Positions 1 through 8,533 of a stretch of 48,385 nucleotides of DNA are shown piece after piece. The stretch lies in assembly GCA_964503455.1 (NCBI GenBank), contig CAZCZR010000005.1, positions 1 to 48,385 of the forward strand. Reading direction: 5' to 3'. The DNA comes from CAZCZR01 sp964503455 (GTDB taxonomy: Bacteria > Bacillota > Clostridia > UBA1381). Numbering within the stretch: position 1 is the stretch's first letter; every line of letters starts with the position of its first letter. The notes beneath the pieces were generated by a model. The model was not told where the DNA came from. It saw only the letters and a list, made by a program, of their open reading frames with translations, and ran no database searches. Position numbers and translations under genes: made by a program.

Positions 1-272
1 TCAAGGGTCAGGTTTACGTTCTGACTAAGGAAGAGGGCGGCCGTCACACACCGTTTTTCAACAATTACAGACCGCAGTTCTATTTCAGAACAACTGACGT
101 TACAGGCGTTATCTCGCTGCCGGAGGGTACAGAGATGTGTATGCCCGGCGACAACGTTGTAATGGATGTTGAGCTTATCACACCGATCGCTATCGAAGAA
201 GGTCTTCGTTTCGCTATCCGTGAGGGCGGCAGAACAGTCGGTTCAGGCGTTGTTACTTCTATTAATGAATAA
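1..272 (+). CDS. tuf: Elongation factor Tu, C-terminal fragment (5' end outside window)
   Basis: The reading frame enters the window already open (first full codon at 3) and runs about 90 codons to TAA at 270-272. EF-Tu delivers aminoacyl-tRNA to the ribosome as a GTP complex. What remains is domain 3, the second beta barrel: recognisable pieces are GGRHTPFF, NYRPQFYFRTTDVTG, the PGDNV turn and the closing RFAIREGGRTVGSG that ends bacterial EF-Tu proteins. The G domain lies outside the window. A compact terminator follows 30 bases after the stop, so this is the end of its transcription unit. Only one copy is visible. Identification is secure; I cannot say whether it belongs to a str operon. 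Confidence 0.97.
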   Translation, partial: KGQVYVLTKEEGGRHTPFFNNYRPQFYFRTTDVTGVISLPEGTEMCMPGDNVVMDVELITPIAIEEGLRFAIREGGRTVGSGVVTSINE

Positions 273-304
273 TCAATGAATAATCGCTAATGCAGATTAA
301 CAAG

Positions 305-335
305 AGGCTCCGTACAATGCGGAGCTTCTTTTTTT
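305..335 (+). terminator. Rho-independent terminator of tuf
   Basis: The arms AGGCTCCG (305-312) and CGGAGCTT (320-327) pair over 8 bp with one G-T, around a 7-base loop, and are followed by a run of seven T (329-335). It sits directly downstream of the tuf stop codon. Confidence 0.9.
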
Positions 336-361
336 CGCGGCAAAAGGGGATAGCGGCGCAT

Positions 362-406
362 AAAAATAACGCCTCCGCTGTAAGTCTTACCGGCTGCGGA
401 GACGTT
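362..406 (-). terminator. Rho-independent terminator of hydE
   Basis: On the minus strand the arms AACGTCTCCGC (406-396) and GCGGAGGCGTT (378-368) form 11 bp with one T-G wobble; the next bases are A then TTTTT (366-362). It lies 14 bases past the hydE stop and faces the tuf terminator, closing two convergent units. Confidence 0.85.
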
Positions 407-419
407 TATATGCAATTTA

Positions 420-1451
420 TCAGTGGTCTGCGACATTGCCTATATCGGTTACAAGCCGGTATCCGGCTGAAGCCACACGCCGGTCAAGACAGCCGCGACA
501 TTCGGCGGCTTCCTCGCCTGTGCAGATCTTGTCGTCATAAAGAGTGTAAAGCTTTCTGACGCTTACCGGCGAAAGGTTCGGCATAACAACATTCGCGCCG
601 GCTTTTAAACCCATCTCGCGTCCGAGAGGATGTATAGTGCCGAGGGCAGTTGTTGCCGGTATCAAAGCGTATGGGAACATCAGACGCATTATGGCGATTA
701 GGTTCAGACAGCGTTCAAGGCTGCCCTTTGACTCATTACAAAAGGGCGTGTCCGCGTGAGGCAAAAACGGCCCTATGCCGATCATATCCGGCTGAAGCCT
801 TTGCATAAAGCGCAGATCCTCAATGATGCAGTCAAGCGTCTGGTACGGACTGCCGACCATAAATCCCGCGCCCACCTGATAGCCAAGCTCCTTTAAATCC
901 CACAGACAGCGCTTGCGGTTTTCAAGACTCATACACGCGGGATGAAGCTTCGCATAATGAGCCGGATCGGCGGTTTCGTGGCGAAGCAGGTATCTGTCAG
1001 CGCCCGCCGAACGGTAAGCGGCATAGCTTTCGCGGCGGCGTTCGCCTATGGAAAGGGTGACGGCGCAATCGGGATGCGCGTCTTTTAAGGAGGATACAAT
1101 ATCGCATATATCCTCATCGGAATACGTCATATCCTCGCCGCCCTGAAGCACATATGTGCGGAAACCAAGCTCATAGCCTATGTCGCCGCACTCCAAGATC
1201 TCCTCTTTGCTAAGACGGTAGCGCTCGCAGTTTTTGTTATCCGCGCGTATGCCGCAGTAGTAGCAATTGTTTTTGCAATAGTTTGTAAACTCGATAAGTC
1301 CGCGCGTATAAACGGCGTCGCCGTACCGATGCCGCCGCACTTCATCTGCTTTTGAGAAAAGACGGGCGGTATCTTTTGTATCGATAAGAGCTTTAAGGCT
1401 TTCATTGTCAAGATCCTTTTCGGTGTATAATGTGTCTATAAGATCATTCAT
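420..1451 (-). CDS. hydE: [FeFe]-hydrogenase H-cluster radical SAM maturase HydE
   Basis: A 343-residue radical SAM enzyme. HydE works with HydG and HydF to build the dithiolate-bridged diiron subcluster of [FeFe] hydrogenase. The radical SAM motif CxxxCxxC is at C59, C63 and C66 in the stretch FTNYCKNNCYYCGIR, preceded by the RGLIEF segment typical of HydE; later TLSIGER, ADRYLLRHETADP and FMVGSPYQT also match the family. I chose ATG 1451 because AGGAG lies 9 bases upstream; longer frame extensions run into the promoter. It follows aspS by 56 bases but has its own consensus promoter (1477-1505). No hydF, hydG or hydrogenase gene is in the window. BioB-like enzymes are the alternative, but the motif context favours HydE. 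Confidence 0.9.
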   Translation of the reverse strand: MNDLIDTLYTEKDLDNESLKALIDTKDTARLFSKADEVRRHRYGDAVYTRGLIEFTNYCKNNCYYCGIRADNKNCERYRLSKEEILECGDIGYELGFRTYVLQGGEDMTYSDEDICDIVSSLKDAHPDCAVTLSIGERRRESYAAYRSAGADRYLLRHETADPAHYAKLHPACMSLENRKRCLWDLKELGYQVGAGFMVGSPYQTLDCIIEDLRFMQRLQPDMIGIGPFLPHADTPFCNESKGSLERCLNLIAIMRLMFPYALIPATTALGTIHPLGREMGLKAGANVVMPNLSPVSVRKLYTLYDDKICTGEEAAECRGCLDRRVASAGYRLVTDIGNVADH

Positions 1452-1476
1452 TTTTAATCTCTCCTGTTCGGAAGTA

Positions 1477-1505
1477 ATTATACACCCAAAAACGCGCGGT
1501 GTCAA
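1477..1505 (-). promoter_or_regulatory. Consensus sigma-A promoter of hydE
   Basis: Minus strand: TTGACA (1505-1500), 17-base spacer, TATAAT (1482-1477). It starts three bases after the aspS stop codon, so hydE can be expressed independently of gatCAB-aspS. Confidence 0.85.
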
Positions 1506-1507
1506 GC

Positions 1508-2818
1508 TTACGGATCGAGATGATGTATATCTCTCGGAAACAGACTTGCCTGGCGTATGTTTTTAAGGTCGAGCAGCTTCATTGTAAGACGCTCAAGACC
1601 AATGCCGAGGCCTCCGTGAGGGGGCATCCCGTATTTGTGAATATCGAGATAGGACGCAAGCTCCTCCGGCTCTATGCCGTAGCGGGCAAGCTTTGCGACC
1701 TGATCGTTATAATCGTGTATGCGCTGACCTCCGGTAGTGATCTCAAGACCGCGAAAAAGCAGGTCAAAGCTTTCCGCAAGCTTGGGATCCTCCTTTGAAT
1801 CCATTGCGTAAAACGGCCGTTTCAAGCCGGGAAACTTTGTTATAAATATAAAGTCGCTGCCGTATTCCGATTCGGCGTATTCACACAGGCGCACCTCGTC
1901 AGAGGGATCAAGGTCAAACTGATTATGCTGCTTTCCGAGAATATCCAACGCTTCAAAGAAGGTCACAGAGGGTATCTCGTCTATTACAGGTATTTTTGCG
2001 TTAAGCATTTCAAGCTCGTGGGCGTAATGCTTGGGAAGATAGTCCATAACATATCGAAGCATAGCCGTTTCCATTGCCATAACGTCCTCCATGCTGTCGA
2101 TAAATCCCATTTCAAAATCAAGACCGATATACTCGTTTAAGTGACGCGTCGAGTTGTGCTTTTCAGCGCGGTATACGGGCGCTATTTCAAACACACGGTC
2201 GAAAAATGCGACGCAGGTCTGTTTATAGAACTGCGGACTTTGGGCGAGAAAAGCATTTTTGCCGAAGTACTTCAGCTTGAAGATATTCGCGCCGCCCTCT
2301 GCGCCGGCAGCCACTATCTTAGGCGTATGGATCTCTGTAAAGCCGTTGTCTGTCATAAATTCACGAAACGCCGAGCATATTCCCTCGGAAATTTTAAACA
2401 CGGCTCTTTCAAGAGGGTGGCGAAGCGCAACGCTTCTGTATTCAAGATTGGTATCAAGCGAACAGCCCAGCTCGCGGCTTGATACGCGAAGCGGGTATTC
2501 CCGCGCAGGTGTTGAAAGGATCTCAAAAGAGGAAAGGGCAATCTCATAGCCGTATGCGGCGCGCGGCTCCTCCGTGACAGCGCCGGTCACTCTTACATAC
2601 GCTCCCTCGCAAAGCGCGCCAAAATCGCCCGAACATTCGCCGGGAGTATAAGTCGCCTGCAGAACGTACCTGCCGGTGCGCAGGTTCACAAACGAGAACC
2701 CGCCCATCTTTTTTATTTTATGCACGCACGCCGGAAACGATATTTCTCCTCCGCACGCCGCCTTCACGCTGTCAAGCGTAAGCTCTGATATTAAAGTTTT
2801 GCCATCGATTTTCTTCAT
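1508..2818 (-). CDS. aspS: Aspartyl-tRNA synthetase, archaeal type, probably non-discriminating
   Basis: 436 residues, the short archaeal/eukaryal-type AspRS (the usual bacterial enzyme is about 590 residues with a GAD insertion domain, absent here). An N-terminal OB-fold anticodon domain (about 15-105) precedes a class II catalytic core with motif 2 (YRAEKHNSTRHLNEY) and motif 3 (GGLGIGLERLTM). In my by-eye alignment to the Thermococcus enzyme, the two residues linked to tRNA-Asp specificity, Trp26 and Lys85, are replaced by His33 and Ala88, which fits an enzyme that also charges tRNA-Asn. Lying 15 bases behind gatB, it would supply Asp-tRNA(Asn) to GatCAB. AGGAGG precedes the ATG by 8 bases. 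Confidence 0.92.
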   Translation of the reverse strand: MKKIDGKTLISELTLDSVKAACGGEISFPACVHKIKKMGGFSFVNLRTGRYVLQATYTPGECSGDFGALCEGAYVRVTGAVTEEPRAAYGYEIALSSFEILSTPAREYPLRVSSRELGCSLDTNLEYRSVALRHPLERAVFKISEGICSAFREFMTDNGFTEIHTPKIVAAGAEGGANIFKLKYFGKNAFLAQSPQFYKQTCVAFFDRVFEIAPVYRAEKHNSTRHLNEYIGLDFEMGFIDSMEDVMAMETAMLRYVMDYLPKHYAHELEMLNAKIPVIDEIPSVTFFEALDILGKQHNQFDLDPSDEVRLCEYAESEYGSDFIFITKFPGLKRPFYAMDSKEDPKLAESFDLLFRGLEITTGGQRIHDYNDQVAKLARYGIEPEELASYLDIHKYGMPPHGGLGIGLERLTMKLLDLKNIRQASLFPRDIHHLDP

Positions 2819-2833
2819 AACAATAGCCTCCTG

Positions 2834-4261
2834 TTATTTCAGTTTTTTTGTCAGGATGTCTTTTATCGCCTGCGGGTTCGCGCCTTTGCCGGCTATGCGT
2901 ATTACCTGTCCCATAAGGAATCCGAATATTTTTTGGTTGCCTGCCTTGTACGAGGCTACGCTGTCGGCGTTTTCGGCTATAACTTTATCTGCCGCCGCCT
3001 CGATGCCGCTTGTGTCGGAGTCCATTATAAAGCCGTTGTCCTTTGCAATCTTTTCAGGTTCGCCGCCGTTTTCAAACATTATGCGCATAATATCCTTAGC
3101 GGCGTTCTTGCTCACAATGCCGTCATCGGCAAGCTTGATAAGAGCTGCCAGCTGTGACGGCGTGAATTTTACATCCTCAATGGTATCGATGCCGTTTGAC
3201 GTGTCGTTAAAGCCGCGGCTTATTTCGCCGAGCATCATATTTGAAAGCGGTTTATAGGAGGGATATATCGCCGCTGCCGCGTCATAAAAGTCCGAGAACC
3301 GCTTTGAAGCTATAAGCAGCTTCGCGTCATCCGCGCCGAGACCGTATTCCTCGGTGTAGCGCTTAAAGCGCGACTGCGGCATTTCGGGAACGGAGGCGCG
3401 TATTTCGGCAAGCTCCTCGTCGGTGATGAACACCGGCGGTATGTCCGGCTCAGGGAAGTAGCGGTAGTCGTGAGCCTCTTCCTTGGAACGCAGAGCCTTT
3501 GTATCGCCGTGGTTATCATTGAAGCGCCGCGTTTCCTGAACGACCTTGCCGCCGTTGTCAAGAATTTCCGCCTGACGCGATATTTCATACTCTATCGCTC
3601 TGCCGATAGCCTTTATTGAGTTTAAGTTTTTGATCTCCGCCCTTGTGCCGAAAACATCGGAGCCGTAGGGCATTATAGATATGTTTACATCCACCCTCAA
3701 GGAACCCTGCTCCATTCTCGCGTCGCACACATCGGCGTACTTAAGCCGCAGAGCTATCTGCTCCACAAAGTCCTGTACCTGTTCCACCGTGCGGAAATCC
3801 GGCTCGGTGACGATCTCGATAAGCGGCACTCCGCAGCGGTTGTAGTCCGCCATGGAAATACCCTCGTAATCGTCATGCACAAGCTTTCCGGCGTCCTCCT
3901 CTATATGGATGCGGTTTATGCGAATGACGGTGCCGTCCGAAACGGTGATCTTTCCGTCAGTGCATATGGGCGATTCAAACTGGGTTATCTGGTACGCCTT
4001 CGGCAGATCGGGATAGAAGTAGTTCTTTCTGTCAAAAGCCGAGTAGTTGTGTACGGTGCAGTCTGTGGCGAAGCCTGCTCTTGCCGCGAGTGTCACGGCA
4101 TTTTGATTGAGTATCGGCAGAGTGCCGGGAAGTCCAGAACATCTGGGGCATACTCTCGTGTTCTCGCTTCCTCCAAATTCGTTTGCACAGTCGCAGAACA
4201 CCTTTGAGTCGGTGGACAGCTCCGCGTGTATTTCAAGTCCTATGACCGGAACGTATCTCAT
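2834..4261 (-). CDS. gatB: Asp-tRNA(Asn)/Glu-tRNA(Gln) amidotransferase subunit B
   Basis: 475 residues, the normal length for GatB. This subunit binds the misacylated tRNA and phosphorylates the Asp or Glu side chain before amidation. Visible hallmarks are GLEIHAEL at the N terminus, the Cys cluster CDC...CPRC (metal site), LPGTLPILN, DRKNYFYPDLPKAYQITQ, and a C-terminal YqeY-like helical tail (about 330-475) that contacts tRNA. Its ATG overlaps the gatA stop as ATGA, implying translational coupling. The gene order gatC-gatA-gatB-aspS argues that the main job here is making Asn-tRNA(Asn), though the enzyme can serve Gln too. Confidence 0.96.
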   Translation of the reverse strand: MRYVPVIGLEIHAELSTDSKVFCDCANEFGGSENTRVCPRCSGLPGTLPILNQNAVTLAARAGFATDCTVHNYSAFDRKNYFYPDLPKAYQITQFESPICTDGKITVSDGTVIRINRIHIEEDAGKLVHDDYEGISMADYNRCGVPLIEIVTEPDFRTVEQVQDFVEQIALRLKYADVCDARMEQGSLRVDVNISIMPYGSDVFGTRAEIKNLNSIKAIGRAIEYEISRQAEILDNGGKVVQETRRFNDNHGDTKALRSKEEAHDYRYFPEPDIPPVFITDEELAEIRASVPEMPQSRFKRYTEEYGLGADDAKLLIASKRFSDFYDAAAAIYPSYKPLSNMMLGEISRGFNDTSNGIDTIEDVKFTPSQLAALIKLADDGIVSKNAAKDIMRIMFENGGEPEKIAKDNGFIMDSDTSGIEAAADKVIAENADSVASYKAGNQKIFGFLMGQVIRIAGKGANPQAIKDILTKKLK

Positions 4262-5703
4262 AATACTTTCGCCTCCTGTCTTTCATGATCCTTTTCAAAG
4301 CGATCCGCCGCCGCTATGATAAGCGCCTCATCGAACGCCCTGCCCACAATACTCATGCCGATCGGCATACCGTCGCTGTCATATCCGCAGGTTGTGGACA
4401 CCGCCGGAAGTCCGGCTATATTCACGGTTACGGTGCATATATCCGCCATATACATTTTGACAGGATCGTTCTCCTGAACGCCCGTCTTGTATGCTGTAGT
4501 CGGAGCCGTAGGAGTGATAATAATGTCGCACTTTTCAAATATGGCGCTGTATTCCGAGCGTATTTTTGTTCTTATGCGCGAGGCGTTTTTATAATACGCG
4601 TCATAGTATCCGCTGGAAAGGGCATAGTTGCCCAAAAGAATCCTGCGCTTTACTTCATTGCCGAAGCCTTCTCTCCTTGAATGGCTTATAAGGTCGTTAA
4701 AGTCCTCTCCAAGACCCGCTCTGTGACCGTATTTGATCCCGTCAAATCTGGAAAGATTGCTTGCCGCCTCGGCTGACGAGATAAGATAGTACGCCGACAC
4801 CGCATATTCAAGACTGGGCATGGAAACCTCGACAAGCTCCGCACCGAGAGATTTATAGTAATCACACGCTTTAAGCACCGCCGCTTTTACCTCATCGCTG
4901 ATGCCGTCGGAGAAAAATTCCTTGGGAATACCTATCCTAAGCGCGCCGAAATCCGTTTTGTCTATCTGATCGGTATAGTCGCAGTTTCCCGCCTTGTGCG
5001 AGGAGGTCGCGTCGTTGCGGTCATAGCCGGCGATCCCGTTTAAGATATAGCCTGTGTCGGCGGCTGATGCCGCAAGCACTCCTATTTGATCAAGAGATGA
5101 GGCGAAGGCTATAAGTCCCCAGCGCGATACCGCTCCGTAGGTCGGTTTAAGTCCCGTAACCCCGCAGAATGACGCCGGCTGTCTGACCGAGCCTCCTGTA
5201 TCAGAGCCGAGCGACGCCGCGCACAGACCCGCCGCGACTGCCGCCGCCGAGCCTCCGGACGAGCCTCCGGAGACACGGCTTGTGTCGTAAGGATTTTTCA
5301 CGCCGCCGAAGTACGATGTCTGTGACGAGCCGCCCATGGCGAACTCATCCATATTGGTTTTTCCAAGCATTACTATGCCCTCGGCGTTCAGCCGTTCTAT
5401 AACGGTCGCGTTATAGGTAGGGATAAAGTCCTCAAGCATACGCGACGCGCAGGTCGTAAGAACGCCGTCGGTGCAGATATTGTCCTTTACGGAGATCGGG
5501 ATGCCGCAAAAAGCGCCCGCCTTGCCGGAATCTATCGCCTCCTGAGCCGCTTCCGCCTGTTTTACGGCAAGCTCCGGCGTTACGGTGATAAAGGCTTTTA
5601 AGGTATCGTTTACGGCGCTGATCTTATCAAGATATGCTTTTGTAAGCTCGACGGCGCCTATTTGTTTCGAGTCAAGCTGTTTTCTCAATTCCTTTAAAGC
5701 CAT
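4258..5703 (-). CDS. gatA: Asp-tRNA(Asn)/Glu-tRNA(Gln) amidotransferase subunit A
   Basis: 481-residue amidase-signature protein that releases ammonia from glutamine and channels it to GatB. The Ser-cisSer-Lys triad is visible: Lys73 (SVKDN), Ser148 within GGSSGGS, and nucleophile Ser172 within SDTGGSVRQPA. Length and motif spacing match known GatA proteins. It begins three bases after the gatC stop and overlaps gatB by 4 bases, so the three subunits are made from one message. Nothing in the sequence departs from the family. Confidence 0.97.
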   Translation of the reverse strand: MALKELRKQLDSKQIGAVELTKAYLDKISAVNDTLKAFITVTPELAVKQAEAAQEAIDSGKAGAFCGIPISVKDNICTDGVLTTCASRMLEDFIPTYNATVIERLNAEGIVMLGKTNMDEFAMGGSSQTSYFGGVKNPYDTSRVSGGSSGGSAAAVAAGLCAASLGSDTGGSVRQPASFCGVTGLKPTYGAVSRWGLIAFASSLDQIGVLAASAADTGYILNGIAGYDRNDATSSHKAGNCDYTDQIDKTDFGALRIGIPKEFFSDGISDEVKAAVLKACDYYKSLGAELVEVSMPSLEYAVSAYYLISSAEAASNLSRFDGIKYGHRAGLGEDFNDLISHSRREGFGNEVKRRILLGNYALSSGYYDAYYKNASRIRTKIRSEYSAIFEKCDIIITPTAPTTAYKTGVQENDPVKMYMADICTVTVNIAGLPAVSTTCGYDSDGMPIGMSIVGRAFDEALIIAAADRFEKDHERQEAKVL

Positions 5704-5706
5704 TTG

Positions 5707-5985
5707 TCACACCACCTTCGGAACAACAAAGCTGTTGTTTTTAACATTCTTGGCATTTTTGATTATTTTATCGGTCGGGAAGGACGGCTGCGGCTCGTCA
5801 TGTCTTAAGTCGGCATACGATACCGCGTCGAGTGCGTAGGTATTGACCGAACTGTCAAAATCGCACACCTTATCCATCAAAGAGATAATATCCGTCATAT
5901 CCTCCGTCATTTTTTCAAGCTCGGCTTCGCTGAATTCTATCTTGCTCAAATCGGCAAGATATTTTGTTAGCTTTGCGTCAAACAT
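5707..5985 (-). CDS. gatC: Asp-tRNA(Asn)/Glu-tRNA(Gln) amidotransferase subunit C
   Basis: 92 residues, normal for GatC, the small belt-like subunit that wraps GatA and GatB. The N-terminal helix KLTKYLADLSKIEFSE and the later helix LEKMTEDMTDIISLMDKV, followed by DAVSYADLRHDEPQPSF, match the family. I start at ATG 5985 with AAAGGA 9 bases upstream; the open frame continues 17 codons further, into the flank of a large terminator-like hairpin, and that extension has no family resemblance. First gene of gatCAB-aspS. Confidence 0.95.
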   Translation of the reverse strand: MFDAKLTKYLADLSKIEFSEAELEKMTEDMTDIISLMDKVCDFDSSVNTYALDAVSYADLRHDEPQPSFPTDKIIKNAKNVKNNSFVVPKVV

Positions 5986-6021
5986 TGCATCATGTCCTTT
6001 CGTTTTAAAAGTGGTTGAAAT

Positions 6022-6096
6022 AAAAAAGCTGCACACGGAACATTATCCCCTCCGCCCAAAAACGGCAAGGGGAGATATGCACTGCTCCGTTGCAGC
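6022..6096 (-). terminator. Large hairpin with T-tract between the vanW-like gene and gatC
   Basis: Minus strand: GCTGCA (6096-6091) pairs with TGCAGC (6033-6028); next ACGGA (6090-6086) pairs with TCCGT (6039-6035) across a one-base bulge; an inner stem pairs AGGGG/CCCCT (6047-6051 with 6068-6072) and GCC/GGC. Six T follow directly (6027-6022). It ends the vanW-like transcript by position, but it also lies just 37 bases before gatC with no good promoter in between, so it may act as a leader attenuator of gatCAB-aspS. Function is inferred. Confidence 0.7.
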
Positions 6097-6119
6097 CTGA
6101 TATTTTTTTATATTATTAT

Positions 6120-7817
6120 TTATTGCGACTTATATACGCTTCTCCAGCTTTCGGTGTCGCGTATCTGCTTCCCGTCGGCGATGACTTTTCTTGTAAGCGT
6201 ATATACCCCGTTGGATTCCGTGACGTTCAGCTGCACGTTTCTCGATGGAGAATACGCCGTTCCTACAACCGATATTGTACACGTCGAACCGTTCGCCGAG
6301 GTCACAAGCTTTACGGGATAATCGGTTGAGTTGACGAACTTCAGATCGGCGCCGCCGTCCGATACGGTAGCGTCACGTCCCATCGGAACGTAATGCACGG
6401 GCAGCGAATGGTTATAGCGCTCTTTTATCTTCATATCCGACAGCAGCAGCGCATTGAAAAGCGTTGTGCTGACCTGACACGTTCCTCCGCCGATACCTAT
6501 TTGGCTCGTACCGTTATTGTATTCGGGAGCCTCCTTAAAGCCGTTTGCCGTGGTCCTGTGTCCTACGGCGCTATTAAATGAAAACGTCTGACCGGGACCG
6601 ACTACCCTTCCGTTAAGATGGTTTGTGGCAATCCCGACATTGGTCTTTCTTCCGGCGGCGGAGCTTCCGTAGTAGGTTGAGAAGGTGGCAAGAGTCGCGT
6701 TGAACAGCTTCGCCTGAAGATCCTCCGCCTTTACCGAGGCGGCTGCCGGATATACCGGAACCGTCATCTCCGCGGGAGACGCATTGAAGACGTCAAGTAT
6801 CGCCTGAGCCTCGTTCTTATCGATAAAGCGTCCGTTGACCTCAGGCACTATGGTCACCTTGTCGTTTTTGACTTCGTAGTACGCATCGGTGGGATCGAGA
6901 TATACCGTTCCGTCAAGACGATCCATGGATATAGGATCCGGATCCGCTGCCTTGAGCTTATCCGAAAGATCTATATTGTCAAAGGATTCATAGGTTATAT
7001 GCCACTTTATCTCGCCGCGCGCCTCGACAGGATCTCCGTCATAGCCGCGCTTTCCGGGAATAAGGGTCGCCGAGGTGTCGCCGACTGTGATCTCATGCTG
7101 CACAAGCGGTCCGTATACCATAACGCCGAACTCGTTCAGCTTTTCATCAAGAAGCTCGTCATTCACCACGGCAGTGGGGACGATAACGTGCTTTTTGAAT
7201 TTGAGCATCAGCATTGTGACGGCGTTTTTAAGCTTTGAGCCGTCCTTGCCGTATGCGAACGCCTTGTCGGCGGTCGTTGACGCGTCTGCGCCGATCCCTA
7301 TATCCTTGCCGACAATGGAGTATGTGACCCCGTTGCAGCTTACCGTTATATTTTTGTTTTCAAGCAGATACGTCTTTTCTATAGACGCCAGCGCGTCATC
7401 GTAGGAAAGCCCGCCCAGATATAAGTTCTCGACGTATACGTTCTCCGCCACGGTATCCTTGGGAATAGAGGAGATCATCACGACACACGCCACTATAAAT
7501 ATGATCAGAAGTATTCCGACGCCGATACCGGCGCCCTTGAGAATCCTCACAACAGCGCCGCCTCCGATCGTTACGCGGTTATTATCCTCATCATCGTACC
7601 CGTCATTGTCATTATTATCATAGCTATTATCGTCATTGTCATTGCCGTAGCCGGCGGCAATATCGCCGTCCAAAGGCTCGTTTTCGCTGTCCGAAGGAGC
7701 CTCCGCCTCCTCCGAAGCGTTTTCCTCCTCTGCGGAGGGTTCCTCCTCGGGAACGCCGGAATCGCAGCTGAGATCCGAATCGTCATCGAAGTAGCCGTCT
7801 TTGTTATTGTCTGACAT
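6120..7817 (-). CDS. VanW family membrane-anchored wall protein with peptidoglycan-binding-4 repeats
   Basis: 565 residues. Residues 1-93 are a very acidic, Asn/Asp-rich cytoplasmic tail; about 94-116 are a single transmembrane helix (GIGVGILLIIFIVACVVMIS), so the rest is outside the cell. About 130-370 hold two YoaR/PG_binding_4-type modules (ENVYVENLYLGGLSYDDA begins the first). About 380-510 are the VanW domain (RKTNVGIATNHLNG, GPGQTFSFN, GIGGGTCQVSTTLFNA, DATVSDGGADLKF). VanW accompanies vancomycin resistance clusters but most homologues, including this one without vanA/H/X neighbours, are general wall proteins of unknown function. I start at ATG 7817; an in-frame GTG at 7829 overlaps the AAAGGGG ribosome site. 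Confidence 0.88.
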   Translation of the reverse strand: MSDNNKDGYFDDDSDLSCDSGVPEEEPSAEEENASEEAEAPSDSENEPLDGDIAAGYGNDNDDNSYDNNDNDGYDDEDNNRVTIGGGAVVRILKGAGIGVGILLIIFIVACVVMISSIPKDTVAENVYVENLYLGGLSYDDALASIEKTYLLENKNITVSCNGVTYSIVGKDIGIGADASTTADKAFAYGKDGSKLKNAVTMLMLKFKKHVIVPTAVVNDELLDEKLNEFGVMVYGPLVQHEITVGDTSATLIPGKRGYDGDPVEARGEIKWHITYESFDNIDLSDKLKAADPDPISMDRLDGTVYLDPTDAYYEVKNDKVTIVPEVNGRFIDKNEAQAILDVFNASPAEMTVPVYPAAASVKAEDLQAKLFNATLATFSTYYGSSAAGRKTNVGIATNHLNGRVVGPGQTFSFNSAVGHRTTANGFKEAPEYNNGTSQIGIGGGTCQVSTTLFNALLLSDMKIKERYNHSLPVHYVPMGRDATVSDGGADLKFVNSTDYPVKLVTSANGSTCTISVVGTAYSPSRNVQLNVTESNGVYTLTRKVIADGKQIRDTESWRSVYKSQ

Positions 7818-7853
7818 ATTACACGTCACCCCTTTGCATCCAAATAATCAGCA

Positions 7854-8375
7854 TCAGATAAAGAAGTCCGAATACTCATCCAGCAGCCTTGAATATGCCT
7901 TGAAAAATGCGTGAACCCTGCTGTTTTTATCCAATAATGCGCAAATCTTTCTGACATTTGAAACAAAAAGCGGATTGAGATCGTTCTCCAAAACAGGATC
8001 CGTAAGCGGGCATACCGCCTTTGCTCTGGGATCTGTTATGATACTGAGATGTCCTTTTTTGTCGATGTATGGTGTGAGCGGAAAAATTCTGCACGCAAGC
8101 GGACGCTGGTATCTGTCGCAATGCCCGTCGCAGATAAGCATATTTACAGTCTTGTTCCTGCCCTTGTATTCATAGGTGAAGTCGGTATCCGTTATCCTTG
8201 CCCAGTCCGGATCAAGAAGGGAGTACACGCTTTCCTCACACGGGAACAGGTACATACCCGAATCGCTGTCGCCCTTGCAGCACGCTTTTTTACAGAAGCG
8301 CCCGCAGTCGAAAGCTGTCGGAGTAACACTGTCGAAAAGTCTGTAGATCTGCAGATACGCATATGCGGCGTTCAT
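7854..8375 (-). CDS. Cys-rich YkgJ-like (UPF0153-type) zinc/iron-chelating domain protein
   Basis: 173 residues with a pattern of cysteines expected of a metal-binding YkgJ/UPF0153 protein: C24, C28, C32, C33 and C46 near the N terminus (DCGRFCKKACCKG), then C82 and C86 (CDGHCDRYQ) and C95 in RPLACRIFPLTPY, which is the most family-like piece, and C121. No signal peptide or membrane segment. The family is thought to bind zinc or an iron-sulfur cluster; its substrate is unknown. AGGAG is 8 bases before the ATG. It is first in a two-gene unit with the VanW-type gene, 36 bases apart, behind a sigma-A promoter at 8505-8533. Confidence 0.75.
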   Translation of the reverse strand: MNAAYAYLQIYRLFDSVTPTAFDCGRFCKKACCKGDSDSGMYLFPCEESVYSLLDPDWARITDTDFTYEYKGRNKTVNMLICDGHCDRYQRPLACRIFPLTPYIDKKGHLSIITDPRAKAVCPLTDPVLENDLNPLFVSNVRKICALLDKNSRVHAFFKAYSRLLDEYSDFFI

Positions 8376-8504
8376 TCATTACACTCCTTTACGGCCGGAG
8401 GACACATCAAAGCTCCCCGCCCGTATGTCCGCAAAAGCGGAATATTTCTCACAGAAGGAACGGCAAAAGCATATAAAAATGCTTATACAGCGCTCCGTGA
8501 AAAT

Positions 8505-8533
8505 ATTATACCATAAAAGTTAGCTTAATACAA
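8505..8533 (-). promoter_or_regulatory. Sigma-A promoter of the YkgJ-like/VanW unit
   Basis: Minus strand: TTGTAT (8533-8528), 17-base spacer, TATAAT (8510-8505). The 8376-8748 stretch has no gene: it holds this promoter, an untranslated leader of about 120 bases with a small CCGC/GCGG hairpin, a 9-bp inverted repeat (8515-8523 with 8554-8562) overlapping the spacer, and the htpG terminator. Confidence 0.8.
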
